Source: JBAZDC01 sp041654595 (GTDB taxonomy: Bacteria; Pseudomonadota; Gammaproteobacteria; Burkholderiales; Burkholderiaceae_B). Taken from it: a DNA stretch of 18,245 nucleotides. Position numbers and translations under genes: made by a program. Under the pieces are notes generated by a model. It did no database searches and had not been told where the DNA came from. It saw nothing but the letters and a program-made list of their open reading frames with translations. Below are positions 1 through 8,616 of the stretch, one piece after another. Numbering within the stretch: position 1 is the first letter of the stretch; the number at the start of each line of letters is the position of its first letter. The stretch lies in contig CAZKBT010000065.1 in the NCBI GenBank assembly GCA_964551305.1, positions 1-18,245 of the forward strand, in the 5' to 3' direction.

Positions 1-2
1 CA

Positions 3-935
3 TCGTTTGCCATGGCGGCCGCCCTGTGCGCGGGCGCGGCGCAGGCGCAGGTCAGCGTGATGCTGCCGGCCAATCCCGGCGGCGGCTGGGACGCGACCGG
101 CCGGCAGGCCTTCCAGGCCTTGAACCAGGCCGGCATCTATACGGGTACCGTAAACTTTTCGAACAAAGGCGGCGCCGGCGGCACGATCGGCCTGTCGGAA
201 TTTCAACGGGCGCAAAAGGGCAAGCCCGACGCCTTGGCCGTGTTCGGCGCCATTACCGTGGGCGCGATCACGCTCAATAAATCCCCGATCGACCTGGGCC
301 AGTTCAAGCCGGTCGCGCGCCTGACGGCCGAATACCTCGTGCTGGCGGTCAAGGCGGATTCGCCCTATCAAACGCTGGATGACTTCGTCGCCGACTTCAA
401 GAAAAACCCCGGCGCGACGCCCGTGGGCGGCGGATCGGCCGGCGGCGTGGATCATATCGCGCTGGCGCTGCTGGCGCAAAGCGCGGGCGTGCCGGTGCCG
501 TCGCTGAACTACATACCACAGGCCGGCGGCGCCGACACCGTCATCGGCATCGTCAACGGCACGCTCAAAGCGGGCATCTCGGGCATTTCCGAATTCCAGC
601 AATTCGCCGGGGACGGCCGGATACGCATACTGGCCGTCACGACGGCCGAGCGCATGAAGGGGCTGGACGACGTCCCCACGTTCAAGGAAGCCGGATACGA
701 CGTGGAAATCGCCAACTGGCGCGGCATACTCGGATCGGTCGACATGCCCGAGGAAAACCGCAAAGTATGGGTGGACCGCTTCACCAAGCTGAGCGAGAGC
801 GACGCCTGGAAGGCGGTGCTCGGCAAACAGGGCTGGGATCCGTACTTCCTGGCGGGCGACGAGTTCGGCGCCTTCATCAAGAGCGAAAGCGACCGCATCA
901 ACAAGATCCTCCACGACGCCGGACTGGTCAAGTAA
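3..935 (+). CDS. tctC: Tripartite tricarboxylate transporter substrate-binding protein TctC (5' truncated)
   Basis: Periplasmic solute-binding protein of a TctABC transporter; it captures a carboxylate (citrate or a similar acid is the family norm) and hands it to TctA/TctB. The open frame runs in from the left edge, so the start codon and first residues of the signal peptide lie outside the window. What remains begins with a small-residue h-region and an AQA/Q cleavage-like site, then the ligand-loop signature PANPGGGWDATGR typical of the Bug/TctC family. The internal ATG at 12 lies inside the signal peptide and is probably not the true start. About 310 residues are present against roughly 320-330 in the family, so little is missing. 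tctB follows after 27 bases. Substrate cannot be read from the sequence. Confidence 0.9.
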   Translation, partial: SFAMAAALCAGAAQAQVSVMLPANPGGGWDATGRQAFQALNQAGIYTGTVNFSNKGGAGGTIGLSEFQRAQKGKPDALAVFGAITVGAITLNKSPIDLGQFKPVARLTAEYLVLAVKADSPYQTLDDFVADFKKNPGATPVGGGSAGGVDHIALALLAQSAGVPVPSLNYIPQAGGADTVIGIVNGTLKAGISGISEFQQFAGDGRIRILAVTTAERMKGLDDVPTFKEAGYDVEIANWRGILGSVDMPEENRKVWVDRFTKLSESDAWKAVLGKQGWDPYFLAGDEFGAFIKSESDRINKILHDAGLVK

Positions 936-962
936 GCGTCGCACCGTCTTGGAGGAACGCCG

Positions 963-1445
963 ATGATGTCGCCGCGCAGGGGACCTTGGTGGCTGGGGCT
1001 GGCCGTCATTTTCATGGGCGCCGTCTGTTTTTACGCGTCCAGCGAGCTGTCCGCCACGGCGCAGTATGCGGCCATCGGCCCCGGCATGGCCGTGGCCGTC
1101 GTCGGCTTGGGGCTGATCGTCCTGGGCGTGCTGCTGCTGATACAGATCGCCCGCGGCGAAGTGTTCGAGCCCGAAGATGCCGAGAACGCCGTGCCGGGCC
1201 GGACCATGGATAAGCGCGCCTTCGTCACCGCCTTGCTCGCGGCCGTGCTGCCGGCCCTGGCCATCGAGACGCTCGGCCTGCCGGTCACCGCCATGCTGTC
1301 CTTCATGCTGGTGGCGCGCGCGTTCGGCTCCAAACGTCTCGTCTCCGACCTGATCGCCGGCTTCGTGCTGGCCACGCTGTGCTGGTTTCTGTTTGGCTGG
1401 CTGGGGCTGCAGCTGGGCGGTTTTTTCCCCTTGGCGGGGGTGTGA
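963..1445 (+). CDS. tctB: Tripartite tricarboxylate transporter small membrane subunit TctB
   Basis: Small inner-membrane subunit (160 aa) of the TctABC transporter, family TctB/DUF1468. The protein shows four hydrophobic stretches (about residues 7-25, 35-59, 82-101 and 120-155, the last probably two close helices) with a charged loop around residues 60-75. It is the weakly conserved partner of TctA, so the call rests mainly on size, topology and position between tctC and tctA. A good ribosome-binding site, GGAGGA at 951-956, sits six bases before the ATG at 963; a second in-frame ATG at 966 is the alternative. Its TGA stop overlaps the tctA ATG by one base, which suggests coupled translation. 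Confidence 0.88.
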   Translation: MMSPRRGPWWLGLAVIFMGAVCFYASSELSATAQYAAIGPGMAVAVVGLGLIVLGVLLLIQIARGEVFEPEDAENAVPGRTMDKRAFVTALLAAVLPALAIETLGLPVTAMLSFMLVARAFGSKRLVSDLIAGFVLATLCWFLFGWLGLQLGGFFPLAGV

Positions 1446-2932
1446 TGGATACATTGCTGCTGTTGCTGCACGGTTTCGAAGTGGCGCTGACGCCCGCCAA
1501 TTTGATGTGGGCCCTGATAGGATCGGTGCTGGGCACCGCCATCGGCATACTTCCGGGCATCGGACCCGCTCTGACCATCGCGCTGCTGCTGCCCGTCACA
1601 GTCTCGGTCGGGCCGGTGTCGGCGTTCATCATGTTCGCGGGCGTGCTCTACGGCGCCATGTATGGCGGCTCCACGACCTCCATCCTGATCAATACGCCCG
1701 GCGAAGCGGGCTCCATGATGACCGCGCTCGAAGGCAACAAAATGGCGCGCGCGGGCCGTGGCGCGGCGGCGCTGGCCACGGCGGCCATCGGCTCCTTCGT
1801 GGCGGGCACCATCGCGACCCTGCTGCTGACCTTCGCCGCGCCGGTGGTGGCCGAGCTGGCCTTTTTGCTCAAGCCCGCCGATTACTTCGCCCTGACCGTG
1901 CTGGCGTTCACGTCGGTGGCGGTCGTGATGGGGGCATCCAGGGTGCGCGGCTTTACTTCGCTGTTCATAGGATTGGCCTTGGGCGTGATCGGCATCGACG
2001 CCATGACGGGGCAGCCGCGCATGACGTTCGGGGCGCAGGATCTGCTCGACGGCGTCGAACTCACCGTCGTGCTCGTGTCCCTGTTCGCGATAGGGGAAAT
2101 TTTATACGTGGCCAGCCGCTATTCCCATTCCAAGGACGAGATCATCGCGGTCAAGGGCAAGGCCTTCATGACGCGCGACGACTGGCGCCGTTCCTGGAAG
2201 CCCTGGCTGCGCGGCACCGCCATAGGCTTTCCCATCGGCACGATACCGGGCGGCGGATCGGAAATCCCGACTATGCTGTCCTATACGCTCGAAAAAAAAT
2301 TGTCCCGCCACAAAGACGAGTTCGGCAAAGGCGCGATCGAAGGCGTCGCCGGCCCCGAAGCCGCCAACAATGCGGCGGCGGCCGGCATCCTGGTGCCGCT
2401 GCTTACGCTGGGTCTGCCGACCTCCGCCACCGCGGCGATCTTGCTGGCCGCCTTCCAGAACTACGGCCTGCAGCCCGGGCCTTTTCTTTTCACCAGCAAT
2501 CCGGAGCTGATCTGGGGGCTGATCGCCTCCTTGTACATCGGCAACGTCATGCTGCTGGTGTTGAACCTGCCTTTGGTCGGCATCTGGGTCAAGCTGTTGC
2601 AGATACCCAGGCCTCAGCTGTACGCGGGCATCCTCATCTTCGCGCTCATGGGCATCTGGGGCGTATCGGGCTCGGTGTTCGACCTGGGGATGATGGCCGG
2701 CCTAGGCGTGCTCGGCTATGTGATGCGGGTCTACGGCTTTCCGATTGCCCCGCTGCTGATAGGAATGATACTGGTGCCCTTGGCGGAAAACCAGCTTCGG
2801 ACGGCCTTGGCGGCCAGCCAGGGCAGGGTGTCGGTCTTGTTCGAAACCCCGGTGTCCATAACCTTCCTGCTGCTGTCCTTCCTTTTCCTGTTCCTGCCTT
2901 TCCTGATCAAGCGCCTGAAAAAGGCGGCGTGA
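1445..2932 (+). CDS. tctA: Tripartite tricarboxylate transporter large membrane subunit TctA
   Basis: Large membrane subunit (495 aa, family norm about 500) that forms the transport path of the ion-driven TctABC system. Family signatures are clear: GIGPALTIALLLP near the N-terminus, YGGSTTSILINTPGE from residue 73, IPGGGSEIPT from 267 and GLPTSATAA from 323; the first and second half repeat the same inverted theme, as in the family. About 12 hydrophobic segments are visible. I place the start at ATG 1445 (MDTLLLLLHGFEVAL), because the frame upstream of it lies inside tctB and adds no conserved sequence. The tctB stop and this ATG share one base, with a G-rich stretch just upstream acting as ribosome-binding site. 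The gene ends at a hairpin terminator. Confidence 0.95.
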   Translation: MDTLLLLLHGFEVALTPANLMWALIGSVLGTAIGILPGIGPALTIALLLPVTVSVGPVSAFIMFAGVLYGAMYGGSTTSILINTPGEAGSMMTALEGNKMARAGRGAAALATAAIGSFVAGTIATLLLTFAAPVVAELAFLLKPADYFALTVLAFTSVAVVMGASRVRGFTSLFIGLALGVIGIDAMTGQPRMTFGAQDLLDGVELTVVLVSLFAIGEILYVASRYSHSKDEIIAVKGKAFMTRDDWRRSWKPWLRGTAIGFPIGTIPGGGSEIPTMLSYTLEKKLSRHKDEFGKGAIEGVAGPEAANNAAAAGILVPLLTLGLPTSATAAILLAAFQNYGLQPGPFLFTSNPELIWGLIASLYIGNVMLLVLNLPLVGIWVKLLQIPRPQLYAGILIFALMGIWGVSGSVFDLGMMAGLGVLGYVMRVYGFPIAPLLIGMILVPLAENQLRTALAASQGRVSVLFETPVSITFLLLSFLFLFLPFLIKRLKKAA

Positions 2933-2967
2933 CGGATCGCCGCGCGGGCAGGCGATCCGTTCGTTTC
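2932..2967 (+). terminator. Probable terminator of the tctCBA operon
   Basis: A perfect 10-bp inverted repeat (ACGGATCGCC at 2932-2941 and GGCGATCCGT at 2951-2960) with a 9-base loop begins on the last base of the tctA stop codon. It is followed by TCGTTTC, a modest T-rich tail. The position, between convergent tctA and yggX, fits an intrinsic terminator; the interrupted T-tract is the weak point. Confidence 0.65.
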
Positions 2968-2968
2968 A

Positions 2969-2985
2969 GGCGGGCTCAGCCCGCC
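2969..2985. repeat. Inverted repeat centred on the yggX stop codon
   Basis: GGCGGGC and GCCCGCC (7-bp perfect arms) flank the three bases that are the yggX stop codon read on the minus strand. It lies next to the tctA terminator, so the two may together insulate the convergent genes. There is no T-run after it on the minus strand, so I do not call it a terminator for yggX. Confidence 0.45.
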
Positions 2986-3248
2986 GGCGGCACGTAGCCT
3001 TGCGCCTCGACGTCGACGTCGTCGAACAGGAAACGTTCCATTTGTTGCGTCAGGTATTTGCGGGCGCGGCTGTCGGCCAGGTTCAGGCGGTTTTCATTGA
3101 CCAGGCGAGTCTGGGTCTGCACCCACTGTTCCCAGGCTTCCTTGGATATGCTGTTCCAGATACGAACGCCGAGCTCGCCGGGATAGGGCGGGAAATCCAG
3201 CCCTTCGGCCTCGCGCTTGAGCTTTACACATTGAATCATCCGAGCCAT
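2976..3248 (-). CDS. yggX: Oxidative damage protection / Fe(II)-trafficking protein YggX
   Basis: Small cytoplasmic protein (90 aa, the usual length) of the YggX family, linked to iron handling and protection of iron-sulphur clusters from oxidation. The sequence follows the family end to end: a conserved Cys at residue 7 (MARMIQC), REAEGLDFPPYPGELG, then ISKEAWEQW, and a C-terminal EGY/QGY-like segment. I chose the ATG at 3248; the frame extends upstream only to a GTG at 3257, which would overlap the ribosome-binding site AAAGG (about 3257-3261 on the plus strand). It lies 71 bases downstream of argA on the same strand and could be co-transcribed with it, or use its own promoter in the gap. 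Confidence 0.95.
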   Translation of the reverse strand: MARMIQCVKLKREAEGLDFPPYPGELGVRIWNSISKEAWEQWVQTQTRLVNENRLNLADSRARKYLTQQMERFLFDDVDVEAQGYVPPAG

Positions 3249-3284
3249 GACATACACCTTTCAATCAAAGAAAACGATGGCGTC

Positions 3285-3290
3285 ATTGTA
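3285..3290 (-). promoter_or_regulatory. Candidate -10 element for yggX
   Basis: On the minus strand TACAAT (5 of 6 to consensus) lies in the argA-yggX gap and would start a transcript about 30 bases before the yggX ATG, including its ribosome-binding site. No convincing -35 box lies upstream, where instead a GC-rich palindrome (GCGCCGCGGCGC, 3293-3304) sits. A shifted reading, TTTACA (3287-3292) as -35 with TTTGAT (3264-3269) as -10 at 17-bp spacing, is possible but would start inside the ribosome-binding site. Confidence 0.3.
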
Positions 3291-3319
3291 AAGCGCCGCG
3301 GCGCCGCCCGCATCCCGCC

Positions 3320-4675
3320 CTATAGTTTCTTGATGAAAATATGGCTGTTGCGCGACCGGTTGTAGTGCGATTGGCGTTCCTTGGGCAGGTCCGAAATGCC
3401 GCCCTGCACGAAGCCGCGCTTCATGAACCAGTGCGACGTGCGGGTCGTCAGCACGAACAGGCGCTTGGCGCCCGCCGCGCGGGCCCGCGTCTCGGCGTGG
3501 CGCAGCAACAGCTCGCCTTCGCCCACGCCCTGCCATTCGGATTGCACGATCAGGCAGGCCATTTCCGCCATCTGATCCTCGGGGTAGGGCATGACAGCCA
3601 CGCAGCCGTAGATGATGCCGTCGTGCTCCAGCACCGTGAATTTCTCGACGTCGCGTTCGATCACCGCCCGGCCGCGCGGCACCAGCGTTCCGTCGGCCTC
3701 CAGCGGCTCGATCAGGCGCACGATCGCTCCCACGTCGTCGACGGTGGCCGGACGCAGGTCGTCCAGCGTATCCTCCACGATCATCGTGCCCACGCCGTCG
3801 TGGGTGAAGATTTCGAGAAGGACGCTGCCGTCCAGCGTGAACGGCACCAGATGTGCCCGCGCCACGCCGCGCTTGACCGCGCGCGAGGCGTAGGTCAGGA
3901 AGAACGCCGTGTCTTCGTCCAGCTTGCCATCGGCCAGCAGGCTGTCGGCTTCTTCGCGGGCAAGCTCGGTGTCGACCGAGCCGTCGTCGTGGAAGATTGC
4001 CCGGTCTTGCGTCAGGAAAATCAGTTTTTCGGCGCGCAGGGAGATGGCCGCGCTGGTTGCCAGGTCTTCCATGGCCAGGTTGAATGCCTCGCCCGTCGGC
4101 GAAAACCCCAACGGGGATAGCAGCACGATCGCCCCCTGGTTGATGATGCTTTTTATCGCATCGATGTCCATTTTGCGCACCGCGCCGGCATGCTTGTAGT
4201 CGACGCCGTCGATCACGCCGATGGGCCGGGCCGTCACGAAATTGCCCGAGATCACCCGGATCTGCGCATGCGACATCGGCGTATTGGGCAGGCCCTGGCT
4301 GAAGGCGGCCTCGATGTCCAGGCGGATTTCCCCGGCGGCCTCTTTCGCGCATTCGAGCGCCTCGGCCGTGGTCGGTTCGATGCCGCGCCCGAACTGCATG
4401 TTGTAGCCCTTGAGCTTGAGTTGTTCGTTGACCTGCGGGCGCGAGCCGTGGGCCAGCACCAGGCGCACGCCCAACGCCGACAGCAGCGACAAGTCCTGGA
4501 TCAGGTTGTTCAGAACGCCGTCATTGACCAGCTCGCCGCCGAAAGCGATGACGAAGGTCTTGCCTCGAAAGTCGTGGACGTACGGCGCCACTTCCCGGAA
4601 CCAGCGCACGAACTGGGCGGGCGCGAATTCCGGGGCGTCCTGGGCGGACATAGTGTCAGTTTCGAGGGTAGTCAT
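3320..4675 (-). CDS. argA: Amino-acid N-acetyltransferase (N-acetylglutamate synthase) ArgA
   Basis: Cytoplasmic enzyme (451 aa; E. coli ArgA is 443) that acetylates glutamate with acetyl-CoA, the first step of arginine synthesis. It has the classical two-domain build: an amino-acid-kinase fold (about residues 35-290, with FVIAFGGELVNDG near 41-53 and HGSRPQVNEQLK), which in the family is the arginine-inhibited regulatory part, and a GNAT acetyltransferase domain (about 307-445) with the acetyl-CoA loop QGVGEG at 382-387 and the ArgA-typical RSRNSHIF near the end. Start choice is uncertain: ATG 4675 (MTTLETDT) and ATG 4651 (MSAQDAP) both lack a good ribosome-binding site; I prefer 4675. The frame extends to 4756, but that would cross the predicted promoter. 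It diverges from hrpA and leads to yggX. Confidence 0.95.
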   Translation of the reverse strand: MTTLETDTMSAQDAPEFAPAQFVRWFREVAPYVHDFRGKTFVIAFGGELVNDGVLNNLIQDLSLLSALGVRLVLAHGSRPQVNEQLKLKGYNMQFGRGIEPTTAEALECAKEAAGEIRLDIEAAFSQGLPNTPMSHAQIRVISGNFVTARPIGVIDGVDYKHAGAVRKMDIDAIKSIINQGAIVLLSPLGFSPTGEAFNLAMEDLATSAAISLRAEKLIFLTQDRAIFHDDGSVDTELAREEADSLLADGKLDEDTAFFLTYASRAVKRGVARAHLVPFTLDGSVLLEIFTHDGVGTMIVEDTLDDLRPATVDDVGAIVRLIEPLEADGTLVPRGRAVIERDVEKFTVLEHDGIIYGCVAVMPYPEDQMAEMACLIVQSEWQGVGEGELLLRHAETRARAAGAKRLFVLTTRTSHWFMKRGFVQGGISDLPKERQSHYNRSRNSHIFIKKL

Positions 4676-4714
4676 AGCGGTGCCGGGTAGTCCTAACCTT
4701 TGGATCAACACAAA

Positions 4715-4722
4715 ATTATAAT
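4715..4722. promoter_or_regulatory. Shared bidirectional -10 element for argA and hrpA
   Basis: The palindrome ATTATAAT gives a perfect TATAAT on the plus strand (4717-4722, toward hrpA) and on the minus strand (4715-4720, toward argA). Predicted starts are near 4729 for hrpA (22-base leader) and near 4708 for argA (about 33-base leader). The -35 regions at 17-bp spacing are poor matches on both sides (TAACCT plus strand; CTTTTA minus strand). This position also argues against hrpA starts at 4700, 4721 or 4724. Confidence 0.55.
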
Positions 4723-4750
4723 GATGGGCTACACGTTTAAAAGAAGTTTC

Positions 4751-7700
4751 ATGCAACAGCGCCCAAATTTATCGAAAAAGCCGCACATTCCCGACATTGC
4801 GTATCCGCCCGACCTGCCGGTCAGCGCGCGGCGCGGCGCCATCGCGCAGGCCGTTCGCGACAATCAGGTCGTGATCGTATGCGGCGAAACGGGTTCGGGA
4901 AAAACCACGCAGCTGCCGAAGATCTGCCTGGAGCTGGGGCGCGGCCTGGACAAGATGATAGGACATACGCAGCCGCGCCGGCTGGCCGCCACCTCGGTCG
5001 CCAAGCGGGTGGCCGAAGAGCTCGGCACGCAGCTGGGGGAATGGGTGGGCTACCAGATCCGCTTCAGCGACCGCACGGGGCCCAATGCCGCCATCAAGTT
5101 GATGACCGACGGCATCCTCCTGGCGGAGTCCCAGCGCGACCCCTTGCTGCGCCGCTATGACACCATCATCATCGACGAGGCGCACGAACGCAGCCTGAAC
5201 ATCGATTTTCTGCTCGGCTTTCTCAAGCAGCTGCTGCCCAAGCGCCGCGATTTGAAGCTCATCATCACGTCGGCGACCATCGATGCCGACCGCTTTGCGC
5301 GTCATTTCGCGCAGCGCGGCAAGCCCGCGCCGGTGATCGAGGTGTCAGGCAGGCTGTATCCGGTCGAAATTCTGTACCGGCCCGCGCGCAAGGACGAGCC
5401 GCGGGCCGAACAGGCCGGACAGGCCGGGGGCCGCCCGTCCGCCCCCGGGGACGACGAGCGCGATCTCATGGACGCCGTGGTCGACGGCGTGGCTGAATGC
5501 GCGCGGCACGGCGCGGGCGACGTGCTGGTTTTTTTGCCCGGCGAGCGGGAAATCCGCGAGGCCGCCGAGGCCCTGCGCAAATCCCATCCCGCGGGCTCGG
5601 TCATCCTGCCGCTGTATGCGCGCCTGTCCCAGGCCGAACAAGAGTCCATCTTCAAGCCGCAAGGCAATGCGCGCCGCATCGTCCTGGCCACCAACGTGGC
5701 GGAAACCTCGCTGACCGTGCCCGGCATACGCTACGTCGTGGACAGTGGATTGGCGCGGGTGAAACGCTATTCCTGGCGCAACAAGGTCGAGCAGCTGCGC
5801 ATCGAGCCCATCAGCCAGGCTTCGGCCAACCAGCGTGCGGGGCGCTGCGGGCGCCTGGGGCCGGGCGTGTGCATTCGTCTTTACGAGCAGGCGGATTTCG
5901 AACAGCGGCCGGCGTTCACCGACCCCGAGATCCTGCGCTCATCGCTGGCGTCGGTCATCCTGCGCATGCGCGCCCTGCGCCTGGACGACATCGAAACCTT
6001 TCCCTTCGTCGATGCGCCGTCCGGGCGCGCCATCGCCGACGGCTATCAGCTGCTGCAGGAATTGGGCGCGCTGGACGAGTCCAACCAGCTGACCGGCATC
6101 GGCAAGGCGCTTGCCCGCCTGCCGGTGGATCCGCGCTTGGCGCGCATGATCCTGGCGGCAAGCGAGCAGCAGGCCTTGAACGAGATTCTGATCATCGCGT
6201 CGGCCCTGTCCGTGCAGGACCCACGGGATCGTCCCATGCAGGAGCGCGAAGCCTCCGAGGCCGCGCACGCCAAGTTCGGCGACGACAAATCCGAGTTCCT
6301 GTCCTATCTCAAGCTGTGGTGCTGGTACGAAGAGCAGATCGCGCACAAGCGGTCGCAGCGCAAGCTCGTGGCGCTGCTGCGTGAAAACTTCCTGTCGCCC
6401 ACGCGCTTGCGCGAATGGCGCGACATACACAGCCAGCTGCTGGCCATGGCCGGGGAGCAGGGCTGGCGCGTCAACAAGCTGGACGCGACCTACGAGCAGA
6501 TCCACATGGCCTTGCTGACCGGCCTGTTGGGCAACATCGGCTTGAAGAGCGAGGACGGCGGCGGCTATCAGGGCGCGCGCGGCATCCGCTTTCACATCCA
6601 TCCCGCATCGCGGCTGGTCAAGAAGGCGGGCCGCTGGATCCTGGCGGCCGAGTTGGTCGAGACCACCCGCTTGTACGCGCGCTGCGTGGCGCGCATCGAG
6701 CCGCCGTGGCTGGAAAAGGCGGGGGCCCATTTGATACGCCGCTCGTGGTCGGATCCGCGCTGGGACAAAAAGGCGCGTCAAGTCGTCGCGAACGAACGCG
6801 CCACGCTATACGGCCTGCCCGTCTATCACGGCCGCCGTATTTCCTTCGGCAAGGTCGATCCGGTCCAGGCGCGCGAACTGTTCATCCGCCAGGCCCTGGT
6901 GACGGGCGACATCGACAGCAATCTGCCGTTCATCCTGCACAATCGCCGATTGATCGCGTCCATCGAAAAACTGGAGCATCAGGCGCGCCGTCCGGACATT
7001 CTGGTCGATGACGGGCTGATCTATGCGTTTTACGACGCGCAGCTGCCCGACGGCATGTGCGAACAGGCGTCCCTGGAAAAATGGGCCAGGCGCTTGTCCC
7101 CAGAACAGGCGGCGGCGCTCGAGCTCACGCGCGACGCGCTGATGCGGCATGATGCCGCCGGCGTTACGACGGACGTCTTTCCCAAGCAGCTGGAATGGCA
7201 GGGCGTGAAAATGACGCTCGATTATCATTTCGAGCCCGGCTCCGTGCGCGACGGCGTGACCTTGAACGTTCCCTTGTTCGCGCTGAACCAGATCGACGCG
7301 GCCCGCTGCGAATGGCTGGTGCCGGGCATGCTCAAGGAAAAAGTCCACCTGCTGCTCAAGTCCCTGCCGCAGAAGCTGCGCCGCCATTGCGTGCCCTTGC
7401 CCGACTACGCCGCCGGCTTCTACGAGCGCTGGTTCGAGCGGGCCGCCGACCCGCGCATCAGCCTGCCGGAGGCGATCAGCGCCGACATGTGGAACGAGGT
7501 GAAAGTCCGTCCCCAGCCCAGCGACTTCAAGCAGGAAACCTTGCCCGCGCACTTGTTCATGAACTTCAAGGTCGTCGACGAGCATGGGCGGATGCTGTCG
7601 GGCGGACGCAATCTGGATCAACTCAAGGCCGAGCACGGCCGCCAGGCGCAGGCGTCGTTCCAGAAAGTGGCGGCGCGCGACACCCAGGTCGCCCAGGCCC

Positions 7701-8554
7701 TTGCGCACGAAAAATTGACCGACTGGAGCTTCGGCCCGCTGCCCGAACTCATGGAAATCCACCGCAAGGGCCAGTCCTTCATCGGCTATCCCGCGCTGGT
7801 GGACCGCAAGACGCATTGCGACCTGGATGTGTTCGACGATCCCGCCGAGGCGCGGCACAAGCATCGCGCCGGATTGCTGCGCTTGTTCCGCTTCGCATTG
7901 CGCGATCAGGTCAAGTTCCTGGAAAAGAACCTGCCCGACCTGACGCGCATGAGCATGCTGTACATGAGTCTGGGCACGCAGGAAGAGCTGCGCGACCAGA
8001 TCATCGATCATGCGCTGGAACAGGCGTGCCTGGCCGAGCCCTGGCCGGCCGACCAGGCTGCGTTCGAGGCGCGCCGCAACGAAGGCAAGGCCAGGGTCGG
8101 CCTGCTGGCGCAGGAAGCGGGCCGGCTGGCCGCCCAGATCCTGGCCGAATGGCAGGCGCTGCAGAAAAAACTGCCACAGGCCAAGCCGCATGCGGCGGCC
8201 TATGCCGATTTGCAGAAGCAGCAGGGCGCTTTGATGGGCAAGTACTTCCTGCGCGATGCTCCCGCCGGGCAGTTGCCCCATTTCGTCCGGTACTTCAAGG
8301 CGGCCCAGGCGCGGATCGACAAGCTGCGCGGCGATCCCGCGCGCGACGCGCGGCTGATGTCGGACATGGCGCCTTTGCTGGCCCAGTATCAGCGCGCGCA
8401 GTCGGCGCTCAAGGGCGCCGCCGACGCCAAGCTCGACGAATTCCGCTGGATGCTCGAAGAGCTGCGGGTGGCCTTGTTCGCCCAGGAGCTGCGCACGCCC
8501 ATGCCGGTATCGGTCAAGCGGCTGGAAAAAGCCTGGGCGGCCATGCAGCGCTGA
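4751..8554 (+). CDS. hrpA: ATP-dependent RNA helicase HrpA (DEAH box)
   Basis: Large cytoplasmic DEAH-box RNA helicase (1267 aa; E. coli HrpA about 1300), a family linked to mRNA processing and rescue of stalled ribosomes. Motifs in order: Walker A GETGSGKTT (residues 45-53), DEAH (142-145), SAT (174-176), and motif VI QRAGRCGR (361-368). These are followed by the helicase-associated and OB-fold regions and a long C-terminal DUF3418-type half from about residue 680. Bacterial HrpA, rather than HrpB, is indicated by that C-terminal part and by length. I chose ATG 4751 because it follows AAGAAG (4741-4746) and lies 22 bases after the predicted transcription start; the frame is open to 4700 but those ATGs fall in the promoter. 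dnaE starts 62 bases after its stop. Confidence 0.95.
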   Translation: MQQRPNLSKKPHIPDIAYPPDLPVSARRGAIAQAVRDNQVVIVCGETGSGKTTQLPKICLELGRGLDKMIGHTQPRRLAATSVAKRVAEELGTQLGEWVGYQIRFSDRTGPNAAIKLMTDGILLAESQRDPLLRRYDTIIIDEAHERSLNIDFLLGFLKQLLPKRRDLKLIITSATIDADRFARHFAQRGKPAPVIEVSGRLYPVEILYRPARKDEPRAEQAGQAGGRPSAPGDDERDLMDAVVDGVAECARHGAGDVLVFLPGEREIREAAEALRKSHPAGSVILPLYARLSQAEQESIFKPQGNARRIVLATNVAETSLTVPGIRYVVDSGLARVKRYSWRNKVEQLRIEPISQASANQRAGRCGRLGPGVCIRLYEQADFEQRPAFTDPEILRSSLASVILRMRALRLDDIETFPFVDAPSGRAIADGYQLLQELGALDESNQLTGIGKALARLPVDPRLARMILAASEQQALNEILIIASALSVQDPRDRPMQEREASEAAHAKFGDDKSEFLSYLKLWCWYEEQIAHKRSQRKLVALLRENFLSPTRLREWRDIHSQLLAMAGEQGWRVNKLDATYEQIHMALLTGLLGNIGLKSEDGGGYQGARGIRFHIHPASRLVKKAGRWILAAELVETTRLYARCVARIEPPWLEKAGAHLIRRSWSDPRWDKKARQVVANERATLYGLPVYHGRRISFGKVDPVQARELFIRQALVTGDIDSNLPFILHNRRLIASIEKLEHQARRPDILVDDGLIYAFYDAQLPDGMCEQASLEKWARRLSPEQAAALELTRDALMRHDAAGVTTDVFPKQLEWQGVKMTLDYHFEPGSVRDGVTLNVPLFALNQIDAARCEWLVPGMLKEKVHLLLKSLPQKLRRHCVPLPDYAAGFYERWFERAADPRISLPEAISADMWNEVKVRPQPSDFKQETLPAHLFMNFKVVDEHGRMLSGGRNLDQLKAEHGRQAQASFQKVAARDTQVAQALAHEKLTDWSFGPLPELMEIHRKGQSFIGYPALVDRKTHCDLDVFDDPAEARHKHRAGLLRLFRFALRDQVKFLEKNLPDLTRMSMLYMSLGTQEELRDQIIDHALEQACLAEPWPADQAAFEARRNEGKARVGLLAQEAGRLAAQILAEWQALQKKLPQAKPHAAAYADLQKQQGALMGKYFLRDAPAGQLPHFVRYFKAAQARIDKLRGDPARDARLMSDMAPLLAQYQRAQSALKGAADAKLDEFRWMLEELRVALFAQELRTPMPVSVKRLEKAWAAMQR

Positions 8555-8603
8555 GTTTTTTCCGCGGCCCGCCGTCCGATGTTTTTCGAGGCGGCTTGCT
8601 GGG

Positions 8604-8609
8604 TACAAT
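8604..8609 (+). promoter_or_regulatory. Candidate -10 element of dnaE, adjacent to the start codon
   Basis: TACAAT (5 of 6 to consensus) ends eight bases before the dnaE ATG, so transcription would begin at about 8616, one base before the start codon. No ribosome-binding site is visible before the ATG (CTGATCC precedes it) and no clear -35 box lies 16-18 bases upstream. If real, the dnaE mRNA from this promoter would be leaderless or nearly so; read-through from hrpA is the alternative. Confidence 0.4.
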
Positions 8610-8616
8610 CTGATCC

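Noticed and set aside
1393..2997. Overlapping plus-strand frame (534 codons) over tctA
   Set aside because: Arg/His/Gly-rich shadow translation; the TctA frame has all family signatures.
3293..3304. GCGCCGCGGCGC palindrome as an argA terminator
   Set aside because: Only a four-pair stem is possible with a CGCG loop and just three T residues follow on the minus strand; GC-rich self-complementary runs are common in this composition.
3261..4352. Alternative minus-strand frame (363 codons) over argA
   Set aside because: It is a frame-shifted shadow of argA; the ArgA frame is continuous with both domains complete, so there is no frameshift to explain.
8555..8616. Possible hrpA terminator (T-run after the stop, CCCGCC/GGCGGC arms)
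   Set aside because: The T-run precedes the potential stem and the arms mismatch, so no proper hairpin followed by T residues can be drawn.
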